From Nematopogon swammerdamellus (Eukaryota; Arthropoda; Insecta; Lepidoptera; Adelidae): 64,000 nt of DNA. Position numbers and translations under genes: made by a program. Position 1 is the first letter of the stretch, and each line of letters opens with the position of its first letter. Shown one piece after another: positions 10,801-25,800 of the stretch. Under the pieces are notes generated by a model. The model was not told the origin of the DNA. It saw only the letters and a list, made by a program, of their open reading frames with translations, and made no database searches. The DNA lies in NCBI GenBank assembly GCA_946902875.1, contig OX336359.1:868001-932000 (forward strand), in the 5' to 3' direction.

Positions 10801-13800
10801 ACGTTGTAATCAAACGGTTCGGCCCATCAAGAAGCTTTCTTTTGTTTTCCGATTCTAAACTCAAACAGTTTGAAATTATATATACCTACATAAATGGGCG
10901 AATATCCTATTCTATCAAATGGTAGGTATATCCACCACTTTATCCACGCCGACAATGTGTGAAAATTACTCGTAGCTTAGACATATTTTCACGGTTGTTT
11001 GTAAGTGCAGATCATTCTAAATGTGATTCTAAATGTCAAGATCACTTACGTATACTGAACATGCTGATCCAAACTAAGCCCCGTAAGAGCAACCTCTGTC
11101 GGAGGCGCTCGATGACAAGAAGCATGTCTCAGGTCTCCATTGGCGGAGGCTACTGTGGCTCCAGCACATCTATACCTGGCTTGGGGTGGACCTCCGTGCA
11201 CGGACCATGACTGCCGAACAGCGTCATGCTCTAGCCAAGCTGCCTCCAATGTCACCTGGGAAGAAGATAATTTTCTTCCAGTTTAGTAAGAACTTAGTAA
11301 GGCTTTTCTCCTTGGGGTCTGGTAGTGATGATAGTGATAGCCGGATGGAATAAAAATTAAAATGCCTCCAACAGGAATAAATATGGTGCAATGTGAAACT
11401 AAGTTATAATTTTGCTATTCATGCAAAAACTAAACCAACAAGGCAACTAATTCCGACAAGAAGGACCTGTAATAAACTGTCATCATGTGTATAGCAGTTT
11501 TACGTAGCCAACCGTGTCAGGTTCATATTTTGCGACTATAATGAAAATAATATGGTGCTATTTTATTTTGCACTCTTTGCGAACACCAACAAACTGTATG
11601 TATATGGAATAAGTAATATCTAACCTTAGCTTTAGAAGTAGGTAAGTCTTCTTCCATATCTCCTTCCTCATAATCATCAATCGCAGGACTAGGTCCTTCT
11701 ACATAATTAATAGCATCATCATCATTGAATGTATTGTTAGATTCTGAATACTTTGTTTTGTATGCAGAATCATCGTCTGTATCTGTTTGTGTCAGTTTCA
11801 TCCTCTTGTCTTGATCTTCGTTATGTTGAATGTCTTCGCTGTATCTCATATCAGGATCTGTAGGTTCAGAATCGTCGCAGAGCTTGTTCTTTGACAGCCT
11901 GGCGAGTAGGGCTCCTTCGAGGTGAGGTGGTGTAGCACATACGGCTGCTGCTTGGTCGGACTGGGAGAGGTTTTTGGCTTCTCTAAGCCAGCGCGCGAAT
12001 CCCGCCATGAGGCAGTCGCAGTTCAGGGGATTATCTAGAAATGAAGAATGTATTTTAGGTGGAAATGAGTAAAATTTACTGAAGCAAAATTGGTCTATTT
12101 TATGCTGGTTACATTTTTCTCTATTTGATACTGCACGAGTTTATGAAACATGTTATGGCTCTACCGTGGCGTGGGTTCGGTACTTAAAAATCATCAGCAT
12201 TGTCATACATGCCTTAAAATACGACTAATGAATAAGAACAAGGTGCCGTGTTAAAGGGCGATAGGGCAACTATCTCTCATCGTAAATCGTATATATCGCA
12301 CTACCTATATTCAATCATTGTTGGACATAGTATGTTATATTATATACTTAGTATGTTTTTTTATGTAATTCGATATGGGTGGCTGAGTCGGAGGGGACAA
12401 AGCACATGCTCCGACGAGCCAATATCACCTCTGAGAAGGTAGGTGCCATACCAGAGAATTCACTGGATTGCTGGGTATACTGGACTAGAGGAGAACACAA
12501 ACCAGGATGCTATGCGGCCATCCTTCTTACATCAAGTACGGTGGTATCAACCCAGTCGGCTACAATTTGAGCCTACCACCTAGTAAGGGAAGGGACCTAC
12601 AGTTTTACACCGGTTCCGAACGGTGAAGCAGCAGGTGTATGTAAGTTATATTAAAAAAAACTCTATAAGGTTTATTACCAGATTTTTTCTTATAGATTGC
12701 ATTGCTGAACGGGACATGGCAAAAAACAATTTATGACGAACCATACTTAATATCATATTATGTCTCTGTGAAATATTTTTAATGTTGTGTGTTCTTTATG
12801 GCGAAATAAATATCTGAATCTGAATCTGAATCAGCTTGGCACGGTGCTGCCAAATTCATTCACTAGGCAAATGTCTCCGTGCCTTACTTGCTGCTTGATA
12901 ATTATCTTGTCCTAACACTTTGCTAAAATTGGCGGTCGGCGCTATGCAGTAATTTACCAGAATTCTTGAAGCATAGATAACACTGATTACTCTGCTTACT
13001 CAGATGGTCGGGATTCAGTGTGGATGAATCTATAAAAGCTTTCAGAGGTGTTTCGGGAATCAGAATTGTGGCACTTGGCCTTAGAATTTTGAGACAACTG
13101 CGTTGTCTCCTGCGTTTGGATACAGACGTGACGTTTTTATATACATTTGTTTGAAACTTTAATACTCATCAATACTATATAATAAATCTGTAAGGGGCGA
13201 TCATGGAATTAATTACTTTGTTTTATGAGATATTGCGTTTGTAGACTCTATGAATGATATTAAAATTAAATTGACGATTTATAGAAATATTTTCTGCGTG
13301 TATGTATGTTCCTCTATAACTCTTAAACTAATCATCCTAGTTCGATGAAACTTAGTACGAGCACATTTAACTACACGCGACACAGGATAGGCTAAAAAAA
13401 TTAAGTTCCGGTTACGTTAAAATGTGGCTCTCATACAAACAGAATTTTTCCTCGCGCCGAAATAAAGGTGCGGTATCGGCAGTACTGACTTTCTTCTTTT
13501 TAAATACGAATTTCACGCGAGCGAAGCGCGGGCAAAAGCTAGTTAAAAAAATAAACACAGAACTGGTTTGAGAAATTTCGAACGTCTTAACACGATGCTG
13601 CGATATTTTGAAGAAGAATATTTGACGCAAAGCAATAAATTGTTTACGCACGATACACAAAAACTTGACCTTAGACCAGATGCAACGAGCTACTAGCAAA
13701 ACATTATAATCTTCCTTGTCAGTTCTCAGAAACGTTCAAGCGATGTGCACAGTACCATCCTATACCATCCTATCAAAGAGTTTGTATTACGTCGCAGGAG

Positions 13801-16800
13801 CGCAGCGACGTAATACAAACTCTTTGCATCCTATAAAGAATATCAGTACATAATGATACGTATGATTTGCAAAATATGAAAAAATCATGAAAAAATAAAT
13901 CATGTTTGTTCCATCTGTAAAAACAAAACAGAACGGTGCACCTAGCAACGTTCAAATTTTTAATGTTTAAGTAAGTTTTCTTAAACGTCATCTTAACGAG
14001 GGTTAAGTAGGTATGTAATATAAAATTATTATCAAATTATTTTTGCTTATCGTCAGGAAAATCTTATGTTGATAAAAATTATCTTTTACTCAAAAAATAA
14101 TAATTTAAAAATACAAGTATTAGCCTACCCTAGAACGACAAATACTAAACATGTTAAAGAGAATAACGTCATCTTTTACCTTAAAAATATAACTAAACAT
14201 AAAAGTAAACTCACTAACCTATCTTAAATTTCCAAAGTTATTCAATCAAGAACTTTGAAAATATAGTTAGGTACTCCTATACAGATTACAGGCAATTTCA
14301 TGACTCCATTTTAGACTTATTTATAGCATTAAGAATCCATACGGCATTATCCGTACACATTCAAATCCTCCAATCACAATAAAATATCAACCTAAAGATA
14401 ATTTCTAAATGCTTCGGTTTTCCATTGAATCGGCTTTACCTTCAATGGTGAAACGCCTCAGGTCCTTGTGTTCACCCAACGCGCCATCATCGATCATCGA
14501 TATATCGTTATCGTGAAGCAACAAGTCCGACAATCGATCGAGCATTTTCAGCGGCTCAGCAGATAAACTCCTCAAGAAGTTGTGCGACAGATCCAGCCTC
14601 GCCAACTTGTGGAGATGCGCCAATGAGCTCCCTGTAAACATTTTCCGTCGCTATGATTGAAGTTTTAATGAGATCTCGGAGGATCCTGTGATCTTATTTT
14701 GGGATTCTGAGAACTGAAGCCGAAAGAAGTTGATATTTAAATAATGAATTTAATTAAATCAAATTTTAACGTTTATTAGCATATTGGTGGACAAAATTTA
14801 ATATAGGTGCAGTTTACAGGTATTAAAAGTTAGATTTTTCTTAGAATAAGTACTATGTACATATTAAAGTAAGTAATTATTATGTGAAATGCAAGAGATT
14901 CCAATTGTACGTGCTGAATTGCTGAATTAAGACCTTTAAAAAGCCCTGAAGGGAACAGAAAAACTGCAAAACTCTAGGTCCCTTCGCTTCTTGCCTTACT
15001 AGGAGATAAGGTTTAACCCGCCCTGATTGACACGACCGCACTGAATGGAAGGTCGGTGGAAGCAGTTATGCGAATAGTTCGTGTTTCCCGTTCAATTCAG
15101 TATAGCCGGCACGATCAAAGGGGAGCACTGAGATGGCACCTAGTGATAGTTCACCAAGGTGACATCACTGGTATAGTAGTTGACCTAGAGAATCAAGTCA
15201 AGGTTCACAAAAAATATGCATACAATTATAAAAAATAATAAAAAAAATTGTAATCGAGTTTTTCACATTTTCTTGGGATTTTGTCTCGATAGATCAGAAT
15301 TAGAATCATAAGAAAGTCAAATAAATATATTTTTTTTTAGATAATCGTAAGAACATGCTGGAAATATCGCTAAGTGATATTGGTGCGTAACGAGAAAATC
15401 CGCCGCCGCCCCAAAGTAGCCGATATTGGACACCGGGTGGCTAAGTTCAAGTGGCCGTCCGCTGGGCACGTTAGCGAAGAGGCTACGACAGTTGGAGTAA
15501 CCGTGTCATACACGGTGGCCGTGGACAGGAAATATAAGTGCGAGAAGACCACCAACCAGGTGGTTAGACGACTTTGAATAAATCCGTAAGAACTGGAGGG
15601 GAATTGGAGAGGATATGTCCAGCAGTCGACGCATACACTCTGACTGACTGTTTGACTGAAATATTTTGTATTGATCGTCGTTTGATAGATATTGGAAGAA
15701 TGCTAAAATGTAAAAGCAACTACTCACCAGAGACGGCAACGATTTCGTTGTGCGACAGATCGAGATGTGTGAGATTGCTCATCTGCCGGAATGAGTGGTC
15801 CTCGAGTACGTCTATCTGATTGTTGTGGAGACCCAGGTGCGTCAAGTTCGTTAGTCCTAAAAATTATATGAAAAATTTGTTAATCCTTCAAATTATTCTA
15901 CTTTTGACTATTCTGTTTGTTTACCCCTAAGAGTTCGGTGAACAGAACGAATTAAATCATTGCTCAAATACTATACGATCCTCAAGTTATTTTAAGTGGC
16001 CAAATTTGAAATACCACAAAATACTAGTTTTTATAGCAGGCCCAATTGGTTTGCTCTGCTCGTGACAGGAGACACAGCTAGTCTCCAAGGTGTTATTTCA
16101 CCAAGGGTTGACATCACAGATGTAGTAGGTGATGGAGTCAACCGTGTAAGTTTCCATAAAAACATTACCAATGGTTCAGATTCCAAGCTGATCAAACTGA
16201 TCCCTTCATTTACCTAGATACCTTACTATATACGATCGAGGGACTCATATAAAAATGTATTTCATAAAGTAGAAATCATGACATTACATAAACACTGTTT
16301 ATATCAGTTTCTTCAACTTCAATGTCTAACCTTGTCAATGCTTACCCGCCAAGGATCCTCTTCGAATACTAGCGAACGTATTATCAGCCAATTGCAGTGA
16401 AATCAGCGATTTCAATGGCGGGACTGTGTTTGGACCCAAAGGACCAGCCAATGCGTTGCTTGACAAATCCAGCTCCCTTAGTGTTTTTACTTCTTTCAAC
16501 GCCCCTAAAGTTGATACTTTCAGTAGATTCCCCCTCAACCTCAGTACCGCTAATTTTGATAGCGGCTTTAATGCGTTAAGAGATATGCTGGTGATTTGGT
16601 TGTCACTTATGTCGAGGTAGGTTAAATTTTGTATTCCCTGTAACACGATGATGAAAATGGTTTATTGGTTATGAAATAAGTTCGCCAGTTATAAAGTAGT
16701 CAAAATAACTGCCTTTTGACTACGATTTTGGTTGCTGAAGGATACTAAAGTTACAACATGAATTGTGCACACAAGTGCTTCTAGATGAGTTTTAAGTATA

Positions 16801-19800
16801 CATAATGAATTTTGTACTGGGGAAGATCTTCTTAGTATCTTTATTCTAGCTGTGAGTATTGCATATTATAATTTAATTCCATATAAGAACAAAGACAAAC
16901 AATGTGTTCTTTCGTTTACAAAGTATGGCATTATTTCCAAAGTGAATAGTAATAAAACTAATCCACAAAATAATATTCCAATAAAAATTAACACTGAAAG
17001 TTTATAAAACTGGGGAAGGTTACCTTAAATGAGTCGTCATTCAATGTATGAATCTTGTTATTGGAAAGGTCCAGACGATCTAGTAGCAGCAGATTCGACA
17101 ACGACTCCGTAGGTACCGAAGGCAGCTGATTGTTCGGTAGACCTTAAAGAAACAACATTTTCTTAGCATTATGATCGCGGTCAGTTATTAGAGGATTATT
17201 TTAGGGGATTGTAGTATAGAATTCCAAGATACATGAAAAAAAAAAACTAATATTTAGAAACTGTAGGAGTTAAACCTTTTCTGGAATCAATCTACTCTAG
17301 TGTAGTATTAAGTCGTCTGATTGTACGACTGATCAGATCATCATCTTCATCACCATCCTCAACCGACTGCTGTTTACTCTTGCTTATAGATATCTCCAAG
17401 ACCAGTTAGAGTGTTCATATAATCTATCTTCGTCTAGCCGAACTTGACCCGCAGAAGTTTTGTAAGTAGTTTGACCATTTTACTAATACGCTTTATAAAA
17501 ATATGGAAAAACAATGATAGCGTGACAATGAAAATATAAATGACGGTGAAAATTAAGACGAACGTGTCAATGAAAATGATGACGAAGTCGACAATAGAAT
17601 ACCTAAAGCCATCAACGTGTCAGCAAGTGAAGCGAACGCGGCCTGCTGTATCCTCCTGATCTCGCCAGATGAGATGACGAGACCGTGAAGGCCTACGTGG
17701 CGTAGTTCCGAGACGGAGGCGGCCGTGAGCACGGAGATACTCCTGAGAGCGCAGTCCAGGAGACTGATGGAGCTGGTGGGGTCTTGGAGCTGCTGAGAGC
17801 GGAGGTGGCGGCCGATCATCTGAGGACAAATTGAACTATTAAGTTTATTCGTGAGTATAGATAAGCGTCTCGTCAGTTTCCCAATGGGGCAGGAACAAAC
17901 AAGTAATCCTCATAGGTAATATGTCACAGAGCTTGATGTTGATCTTCGTCTGCGCATGATGTTGTTTAAACATTCACGTACGAGTATGTTCCGGGTATTA
18001 CAGACTTAACCCAGTGGGAGCACATGCCCCATTTGTTCTAGGTGCGTGTATCTAGAGCAACCCTTCCCATGACCAATTATTTAGATAGAAAGATAAATAG
18101 AAATACTTCTCACACCGAAGACATGACGTCATCAAATATGTATGATGTATATATCCTCTCAATTTGTTTGTTGACACTGTTGACTACATCACCTACAACA
18201 TCCGTGATGTCAGCCCATAACACCAACTAGGTGCCATGTGAGTCCTTCCCTTCGTTCGTGCCGGCTACACTGAACTAGACGGAAAACATGAACTATTTAC
18301 ATAGCCATTTAAACCGACCCTACATTCAATGCGGTGGTATCAAGCCGGGCGGGTTAAACTCTACCACCTAGCAAGATAACAAGGGACGGGACCTACAGTT
18401 TTAGGTGGAATCGAAACCACGGTTAGCCTCCAAAGGTTGCATGGCCACCCATCCAAGTACTGATCGCGCCCAGGTGTGTAAAAAGAATAGCCCCACTGAA
18501 TCTCTCCCCGTGTGTGTCGTAAAAGGCGACTAAAGGAAAAGGACAAGATGCTGTGCATAAGGGCAACAAGCTAACCACCTATCACCTTGGCACGGCCCTT
18601 CCACCGAGTCATGCAGAAGGTGGGTCTTCGTGCCTTACTTGCTGCTTGATAGTTGTCTAGTCCTAATACTTTGCTAAATTTGATGGTCGGTGTTGTGCTG
18701 TAACTTACAAGAGTGCTTGCAGCACAACACCGACTACTCGGCTTACCCCGATTGTCGGAATACAGCGTGCGTTATGTATGTATGTATGTATATAATTATG
18801 TACCTACTAATACCACTACTACCTTGCAAAGTTCTTTGAGGAAACGAATGCAAATATATAAGTCAATGAACAAATGACGCGCGCTAGCTATAGCTTTATA
18901 GATCGTCCTTAGCTTAGCGATTCAAAAATACAAAGTATAAATGGATTCTGCTCGACTCATAGAAAATTGAAGGCGCCTCAACCGGAACACGGCGGCGCCG
19001 GCGCCGGCGGTGGTTAGCCCGTTACACGAGTTCAAGCTTATTTCACCAATATGTCCACACCTGAAACGATTAAGCTGAACGAATACGAGCCAATTTCAGT
19101 TGCAGCTCGAATCCAAGTTTGGCCCGATGCAAATGTTCTGCGACTAAATGCAAACTTCACTGGTACTCGTATGTACGTGTGGTCGTCGCAAAATTCGGTA
19201 TTAGTTTACTCGGCTCGGTTGAACGATGTAATCAAAAATTAACATACGAAACATTGGCTGTGAGGGCGGCAAATCACGTCGCGCCTTCGCCATCACCGCG
19301 TCACATTATGTACGTGTCGTATGGCGACAATATGGTGTGATCTCCTGGTAACGTGTACATGCTATAACCTACAGAAGTATCGCGAGGAGCGGTGCTATTC
19401 CCTGTGTCTGGCCTTCCGACGGACTATTTTATGTTGTACGTTATATTAATTTTATGTATCTATTTTATGTTTGTTAGGTAGGTTATTTCTTTAGTTATTA
19501 GTATTACTTTTTTATATTTTATGTAAATAAAGTTTAAGAGAGAAGTAGTTATTTTATGTTGTGTATTGAATTTTTGACTATGGTCTATTTTTTGCTTATT
19601 GGTCATTCAAGTGGAATGACCTAAGTATATTTTGTGTACCTACAGATGATAAAGAAAAATAAATAAATAAATATTAGGTAGAGCCATCCGTGTCAACTGC
19701 TGTTAAAAATATGTACCACTGAATTGTTGCCAAACGATTCGTATACTTACACAATCTTTTGGTAGTGCAGTTGGGAATGAAAAAGAAAGGCTCTTTAAAA

Positions 19801-22800
19801 TTCCATTGTGCACTACTACTCGGTAGTGCAAACGGGAAAAAATAATTCCTAACGGCACTACCAGTTTCGCAGCTGGTTGTACAGTAGTGCAGATGGGAAA
19901 AAAAATTCCAAACTGCACTACTGGTAGTGCAGCTTGGTAGTGCAGAGTGGAAGGAACGTAGTTTTCACATACGACTATAGTTCTATGTTTAGTCACGTAG
20001 CAACTCAAATTTGTTAGCTTATTCGGAAGTCAGATTTTGTAAGACTTAAGTCGCCATTTACCTAACTACACGAGGTAAGTGGAGAAGAAGCAACTGATCT
20101 CGCTACTTAACTGAGCAATAGCGGCGTTTAAGCGATCTATCGCAGCGCTTGGTGCTCTATCGAAGTGTTCTAGGCCTAACTTGGAATCAAGAGAACTGTT
20201 CTGGCCGGTACTACAGATTCAGACCATGGGTGCTCACGGCAGGAGTCTTATTGTGTGGTAACTGCTCGCTTACTGGGTGCACACTATGCAACACTGTGTT
20301 AGTGGCGAAGCCTGTCATTAAGACTTGGTGCAATTGCCTAGTCAGCCGTAAAGGAGCAAACGACATTACACTGAAATACAATCAGTGTACGGGAGCCGCT
20401 GCTTTCGCACTAGACGATAACTGGACGGTAACGGCACGGCGAGACGGTATCGCCACGACCACGGCGCGGCAACAGTGAGACAAATATATTTTAAATACCG
20501 TGACGGCATTATCATTACCGTCGCCGCCGTCGAGTGCGAAAGCTGCTCATAATAATATATATTTTTTTATGTAAACCAAAATGTGCCGAGGGATCAAAAT
20601 TCGAGTCGACAGAACCAAAAACACCTCTGTAAGACGCCATGCCAGCAGATTTGCGGGCTATTGCTGAGCTGTCCAGCGTCTTAATACGACGTTTGAAGAT
20701 ACCCAAGTAAAAAATCCATAAATATTTATCTCGCTGCCGTGACGTGATCGTGACGTTACGGACGCCGGGCCGTTATCGTCTAGTGCGCAAGCAGCCATTC
20801 CCAGTGCTAGTGTTTGCCGGACAATTGATTCGCATTCTTAATTTGAAGTATACACAATGTTCGCATTATTTTTTTCTTCAGTTTATTCTATGTGTTCCTG
20901 TTTGTTCTTCGAACATAAAAAAATAAAAAAATATATACAGACAGAAGGCGGACGCTCTACATTGAAATTTCTTTCAGCCAGCCTTATCCATATGTACCAA
21001 CACTTTTAACATAGCTAGTAGGTACAGAGTATCTTGCGATATTTTTCTTCGCCAGAGTGGCCAATGAATATTATTATCCATCAGGCACTTAAATTGTTTC
21101 AACAATGCACTCAAACTTAAGTGTCAAACCGCCAGGTTACTCATCGCCCGTAACAATATACAGTTTAGTTTAAGTTACAGTTTATTCCACAATTATGTCA
21201 ATATATTATTAACAATAATTGATGGACACAACAGTTCATAAAATTGTTTTCACTGTAAATTTTCCCGTAAATGCAATCTATGAGGAAGGAAATGCAGTAA
21301 ATTTGATCAAACCGGCCAAGTGCGAGTCGCATTCGCGCACCGTGGCTTCCGTATCGCCGCGTAATTAATTAGGGGGTTTTTGATATTTGTTGTTTTTATT
21401 TAGAGTTTGCACTATAATTACACCAACTTTTTACACGTTTTTACAATAGAATACAAATAAACACGTCCCTTGCCAATGGTTCTATCTAACGATGCAGCCC
21501 TTTAAAGATGCTGACCGACTGACAGACTGACAGACTGACAGACTGACAGACTGACAGACTGACAGACTGACAGACTGACAGACTGACAGACTGACAGACT
21601 GACAGACTGACATACGGCCAATGTAGGCTTAGTGATAGGCTTGCGTGCGGATACGAAAACCTAAAAAGTGCACCACATAAACCGCAGGCGTCCAGTGTCC
21701 CAGTTGAACAGATTGTGGCTATATCTGATGAGGTAGGTAGTTAATAGTTCCATGGTGTTGAGACACAAGGACAGATGATTACAATGCTCTGTTCAACTCG
21801 AGGCCTAGGCGGCGAACACTGAACACTGGGTTGCTATGCTTACTGAACAGAGCAGACGCTCATTGCTCTAAGTGGAAGCGTTTCAGGTGGATTAAATGGG
21901 TGTGGTGTGATAAGTCCACTCGTAGCTCCCTTCCAAGTTGAACATCGGATGATGACATAAATACCCGCTCGGATTAGTACAAATTATTGAGGGTCGATCG
22001 AAACGGATATTAATAATAATCCGTATTTCGTCCAGTAGCGTATGTAAAGGTATTTCGTCCAGTAGCGTATGTAAAGGGATCCTCGCATACACTCTCACAC
22101 CCAAAACTCGTTCGATTTCAACCAATATGAAAGCGTTAGTTAATGCACTTGTGTCGACATCTAGACACAGCTGCATGGAAAATCGATGACCCCTTACGAC
22201 ATTACGTTCCAAATTGATAAAACAAAGATTCACAATGACGCCGTAAAATTACGCTATCGACCATACATTCTCGAAATAACAAATACGCTCTGCAATATAT
22301 CATCATCAATCATCAATCATCAATACTAATAATAAATCTGTAAGGAATGGTCATGGAGTAAGTTACTATGTTTGATGAGATATTGGGTTTGTAGACTCCG
22401 TGTATGATACTAAAACAAAATTGACGATTTTTAGAATCTTTTCTGTATGTATGTGTGTATGTAAGTTCCTCCATAACTCTTAAACCGATCATCCGAATTA
22501 CATGAAACTTAGTACAAGTACTTTTAACTATAACGGAAACAGGATAGGCTAAATAAAATTCAGTTCCGGTTACGTACGCTAAGATGTGGCTCTCATACAA
22601 ACCGAGTGTTTCCGCGCGCCGAAATAAAGGTACGGTAGCGGGCTTATTTACTTTCTTCTTTTTGAATACGAATTTCACGCGAGCGAAGCCGCGGGCAAAA
22701 GCTAGTATATTATATTATACACTTAGCAACTCGGAAACCATCGGGCAGTAGCCCACACAACAGCAACAACAGCAGCCAACACGTGGAGACAGAAGACATT

Positions 22801-25800
22801 GACATCAATTTTACCAACAGGAAACGTTACAAACTCGATACGGCTAATGGTTGAAATCGGCGAGTTTTTGAGGGAATTAAGCATGCCCAACTTTCACGGT
22901 TGTTCCCGGTATAGGTACCCGCAGTTCAGTGAATGGCCGGCAAGAACTCACGCATGCTGCAGTGTTGCTTGTAGGTACATACATATAATTTTTTTTAGAT
23001 AATTTTAGAAATTACTTTTAGTTTAATTTTAGTGTTTATTAAATTTAGTTCTGTTAAGATTATAATGAAATTATTGTAAATTTTAAAATTACATTAAATT
23101 TTTGTTTTTATATTAATTCACTTATTTATGATGCTAATGTATGCTAATGTGCTGTTGTGCTATACTTGGAATATAATATCGATTAAGGCGCAGCGTGACG
23201 GAATAGCTGGCATATTCCTGAGGCTGTTACTACTAGGCTGTATTATGTACGTACTATGTAGATGAGTAAACTATATGCGTTGTCTATCATGTTCAAGGCT
23301 TTGAAGCGTATACACGTTGAACTAATGACCGTAGTAGTTTGCATTGTGTCATACTTCATTTGTCAGCCTCGGTAGCTCAGTGGTGCGGTCGGTCGCATCA
23401 TAAGCACACCTGGGCGCGGTCAGTGGATGAATGGGTGACCGCTCGTCCGTCGTCGGCTGACCGTGGTTCGGATTCCACGTACAATTTGTAGGTCGCTTCC
23501 CTTCTTACCTTACTATGTGGTATGGTTTAACCAGCCCGGGTTGAAACCACCGCACCGAATGAAAGGTCGATTGAAACGGCTATGTAAATACTTCGTGTTT
23601 TCCGTCCAGTTCAGTGTAGCCGGCACGACCGAAGGGAAGCACTGACATGGCACCTAGTTCACAAAAGTGTTATGGGCTGAGATCACGGATGTAGCAGGTG
23701 ATGCAGCCAACCGTGTCAGTTTCTTTAGAAAATACAACATTATTTATGTTATTCCTTAATTAGTGTGTCCTCGAATTGAACCATAGTCTAATTCCGAAAC
23801 TGTCGCGAGCGGAGCTTAAGGCTAAGGTCAGTATTGAACAAATACTGATGAAAAGACTAAACGTGCGAAGCTCGTTTCAGAATTAGCACTATGTCCAAAC
23901 GAGTACCACCACAGCCGTTCGTTTGCGAATGTTTGCGAACGTTTGTTGACGTTCGTCACCGTGCGGCGGAACTTTGATTGCGAATTCTCTTTTGTGTTAG
24001 ATGTGTCAACATTGGCAATGATCGAGTGACAGAGCACTTACAGTGTCCGATTGATGTTAACTGGATTTATTATGTCTTTAGAGCTTGATAGTATGTCAGA
24101 TTGAATATATAATACTTATTACATAGATGATTTAAGCAGATTTACATTTGCCCTGACTTCTGTTATTTTGATATTTCATAGGAAACAAGGAGTTGCAGTA
24201 AAAAAAAAATTATAAAACTATGTAGGTACGTACTTATTGCATTATTGATAAAACATAAATTTCATTATAATCCTAAAATGTAATCTGCAGTCCGCGAATT
24301 AGACCGAAAAAATTAAATAAATAAGAAGATCGAAATATTTCTGAAAGTCGTTTTTGTTACAAGTTTATATTTCGGAAAATAATTTCTTAGGTGGTTATAA
24401 AAAAAAACTAAACACCCTAAAATAATTAACTAACGATATATAAACCACACATTACAGATTTCACGACTATAACAAAAATAAGTATATAAAGTAAATACAA
24501 CTATACACTAATACACTAAAACTAAAACTAATCTAAAATTAATATTCAGAAAACCTATAAAAAATAAATTTCTGAAAAGTCCGCCGAAGCGCCGTCTCTG
24601 CCGACGTCAAGAGTATATTTACTTTATAGCATTTGTAGATGTTTCCACATATGTAAACCTAAACTATATGGTTTTTTTTTCACAAAGATGTGTAACAATC
24701 GTTATGTAGATTTCAAAGAATAATTTTGTTAGAAGCTTCTTTGCAGAGATTGATGTAGGAATGTGAAATTAATTACACTTAGTCACCACTAAAGGTACCC
24801 ACGAGCTAATTATTTAATAATTATTAAATATTCCTTTATCAAAAGGGTTTTGACTTTATAAAGCAAGCGTGTGCATGCCACGTGCAATAACCACAGCGTT
24901 ACCGCGCTCATAGGCTACACTGCGGAGCGAGAGAACAGCGAGCGCCTGTTCGCCTTCGCCAAACCCGCCGCGGCGCCGCCTTGCTCTCGTGGAACAGCCC
25001 TTTGTAAACCACACAGGAGTCGTGTTGTAGAACTAAATGTTTCTTGTGCTTCACTGCAGAGGTATTTAATGGGCTTCCGGGGAATATCTTTCCCTATTCC
25101 TACAATCCACTGATCTTCAAATCGCGGATTAACGGCCTTTTCCCAGCGACATTAGTTAGTCCACATTCAAGGACTGGCAACTACACAGGGGTGAAATTGG
25201 CTGCGCCTTTGGCTCCGACCTCAAAGCACGGCCACCCAGTTCTGTGGCAATAAAAAAAGTCTTTATATGATCGCTCTGTGGACGTAGCCCTGTACGATAG
25301 TAGTGTGCAATGAAATAGCGCATCTCCTTTTTAGGGTTCCGTATCCGGTACGGGACCCTATTACTAAGCCTACGCCGTCTGTCTGTCTGTCTATCTCTCT
25401 GTCTGTCCATACGTCCGTTTTTCAAAGGGTTGTGTCTCTTGAACCGTAATAGGTAGCCCGTTGACATTTTCACAGAATATGTGTTATTATGGCCGATACA
25501 CAACTAATAACAAAAAGTAAAAAATTCACGGGGGTTTCCATATAAGAAAAAAAAGTGTATGCGCGCGCGCCATCTACCGAATAGAGCATGAAGCATTTTA
25601 ACTAATCATGACATTTAACTCATATGAAGTATTTCTTAACACGCCATAGATGGCGTGAGTGGCGCTAACCATGACATGGCGATACGGAACCCTCGGTGCG
25701 CGAGTTCGACTCGCACTTGGCCGGTTTTTTATATTGCTAAACAATTCAAATGTTGTCGGCCGGTCTATTATTAGTATTATTTTTATCCATTTATTTACAC

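Noticed and set aside
8429..11625. Direct splice of LRR exon 7 to exon 9
   Set aside because: Gives a phase mismatch and a stop; the 206-nt exon at 11050-11255 resolves it.
21727..21760. Second hammerhead core (ctgatgagg)
   Set aside because: No GAAA partner or stem II follows.
24871..25113. 80-codon frame as an extra exon
   Set aside because: No flanking splice sites that fit, and the downstream part is a LINE end.
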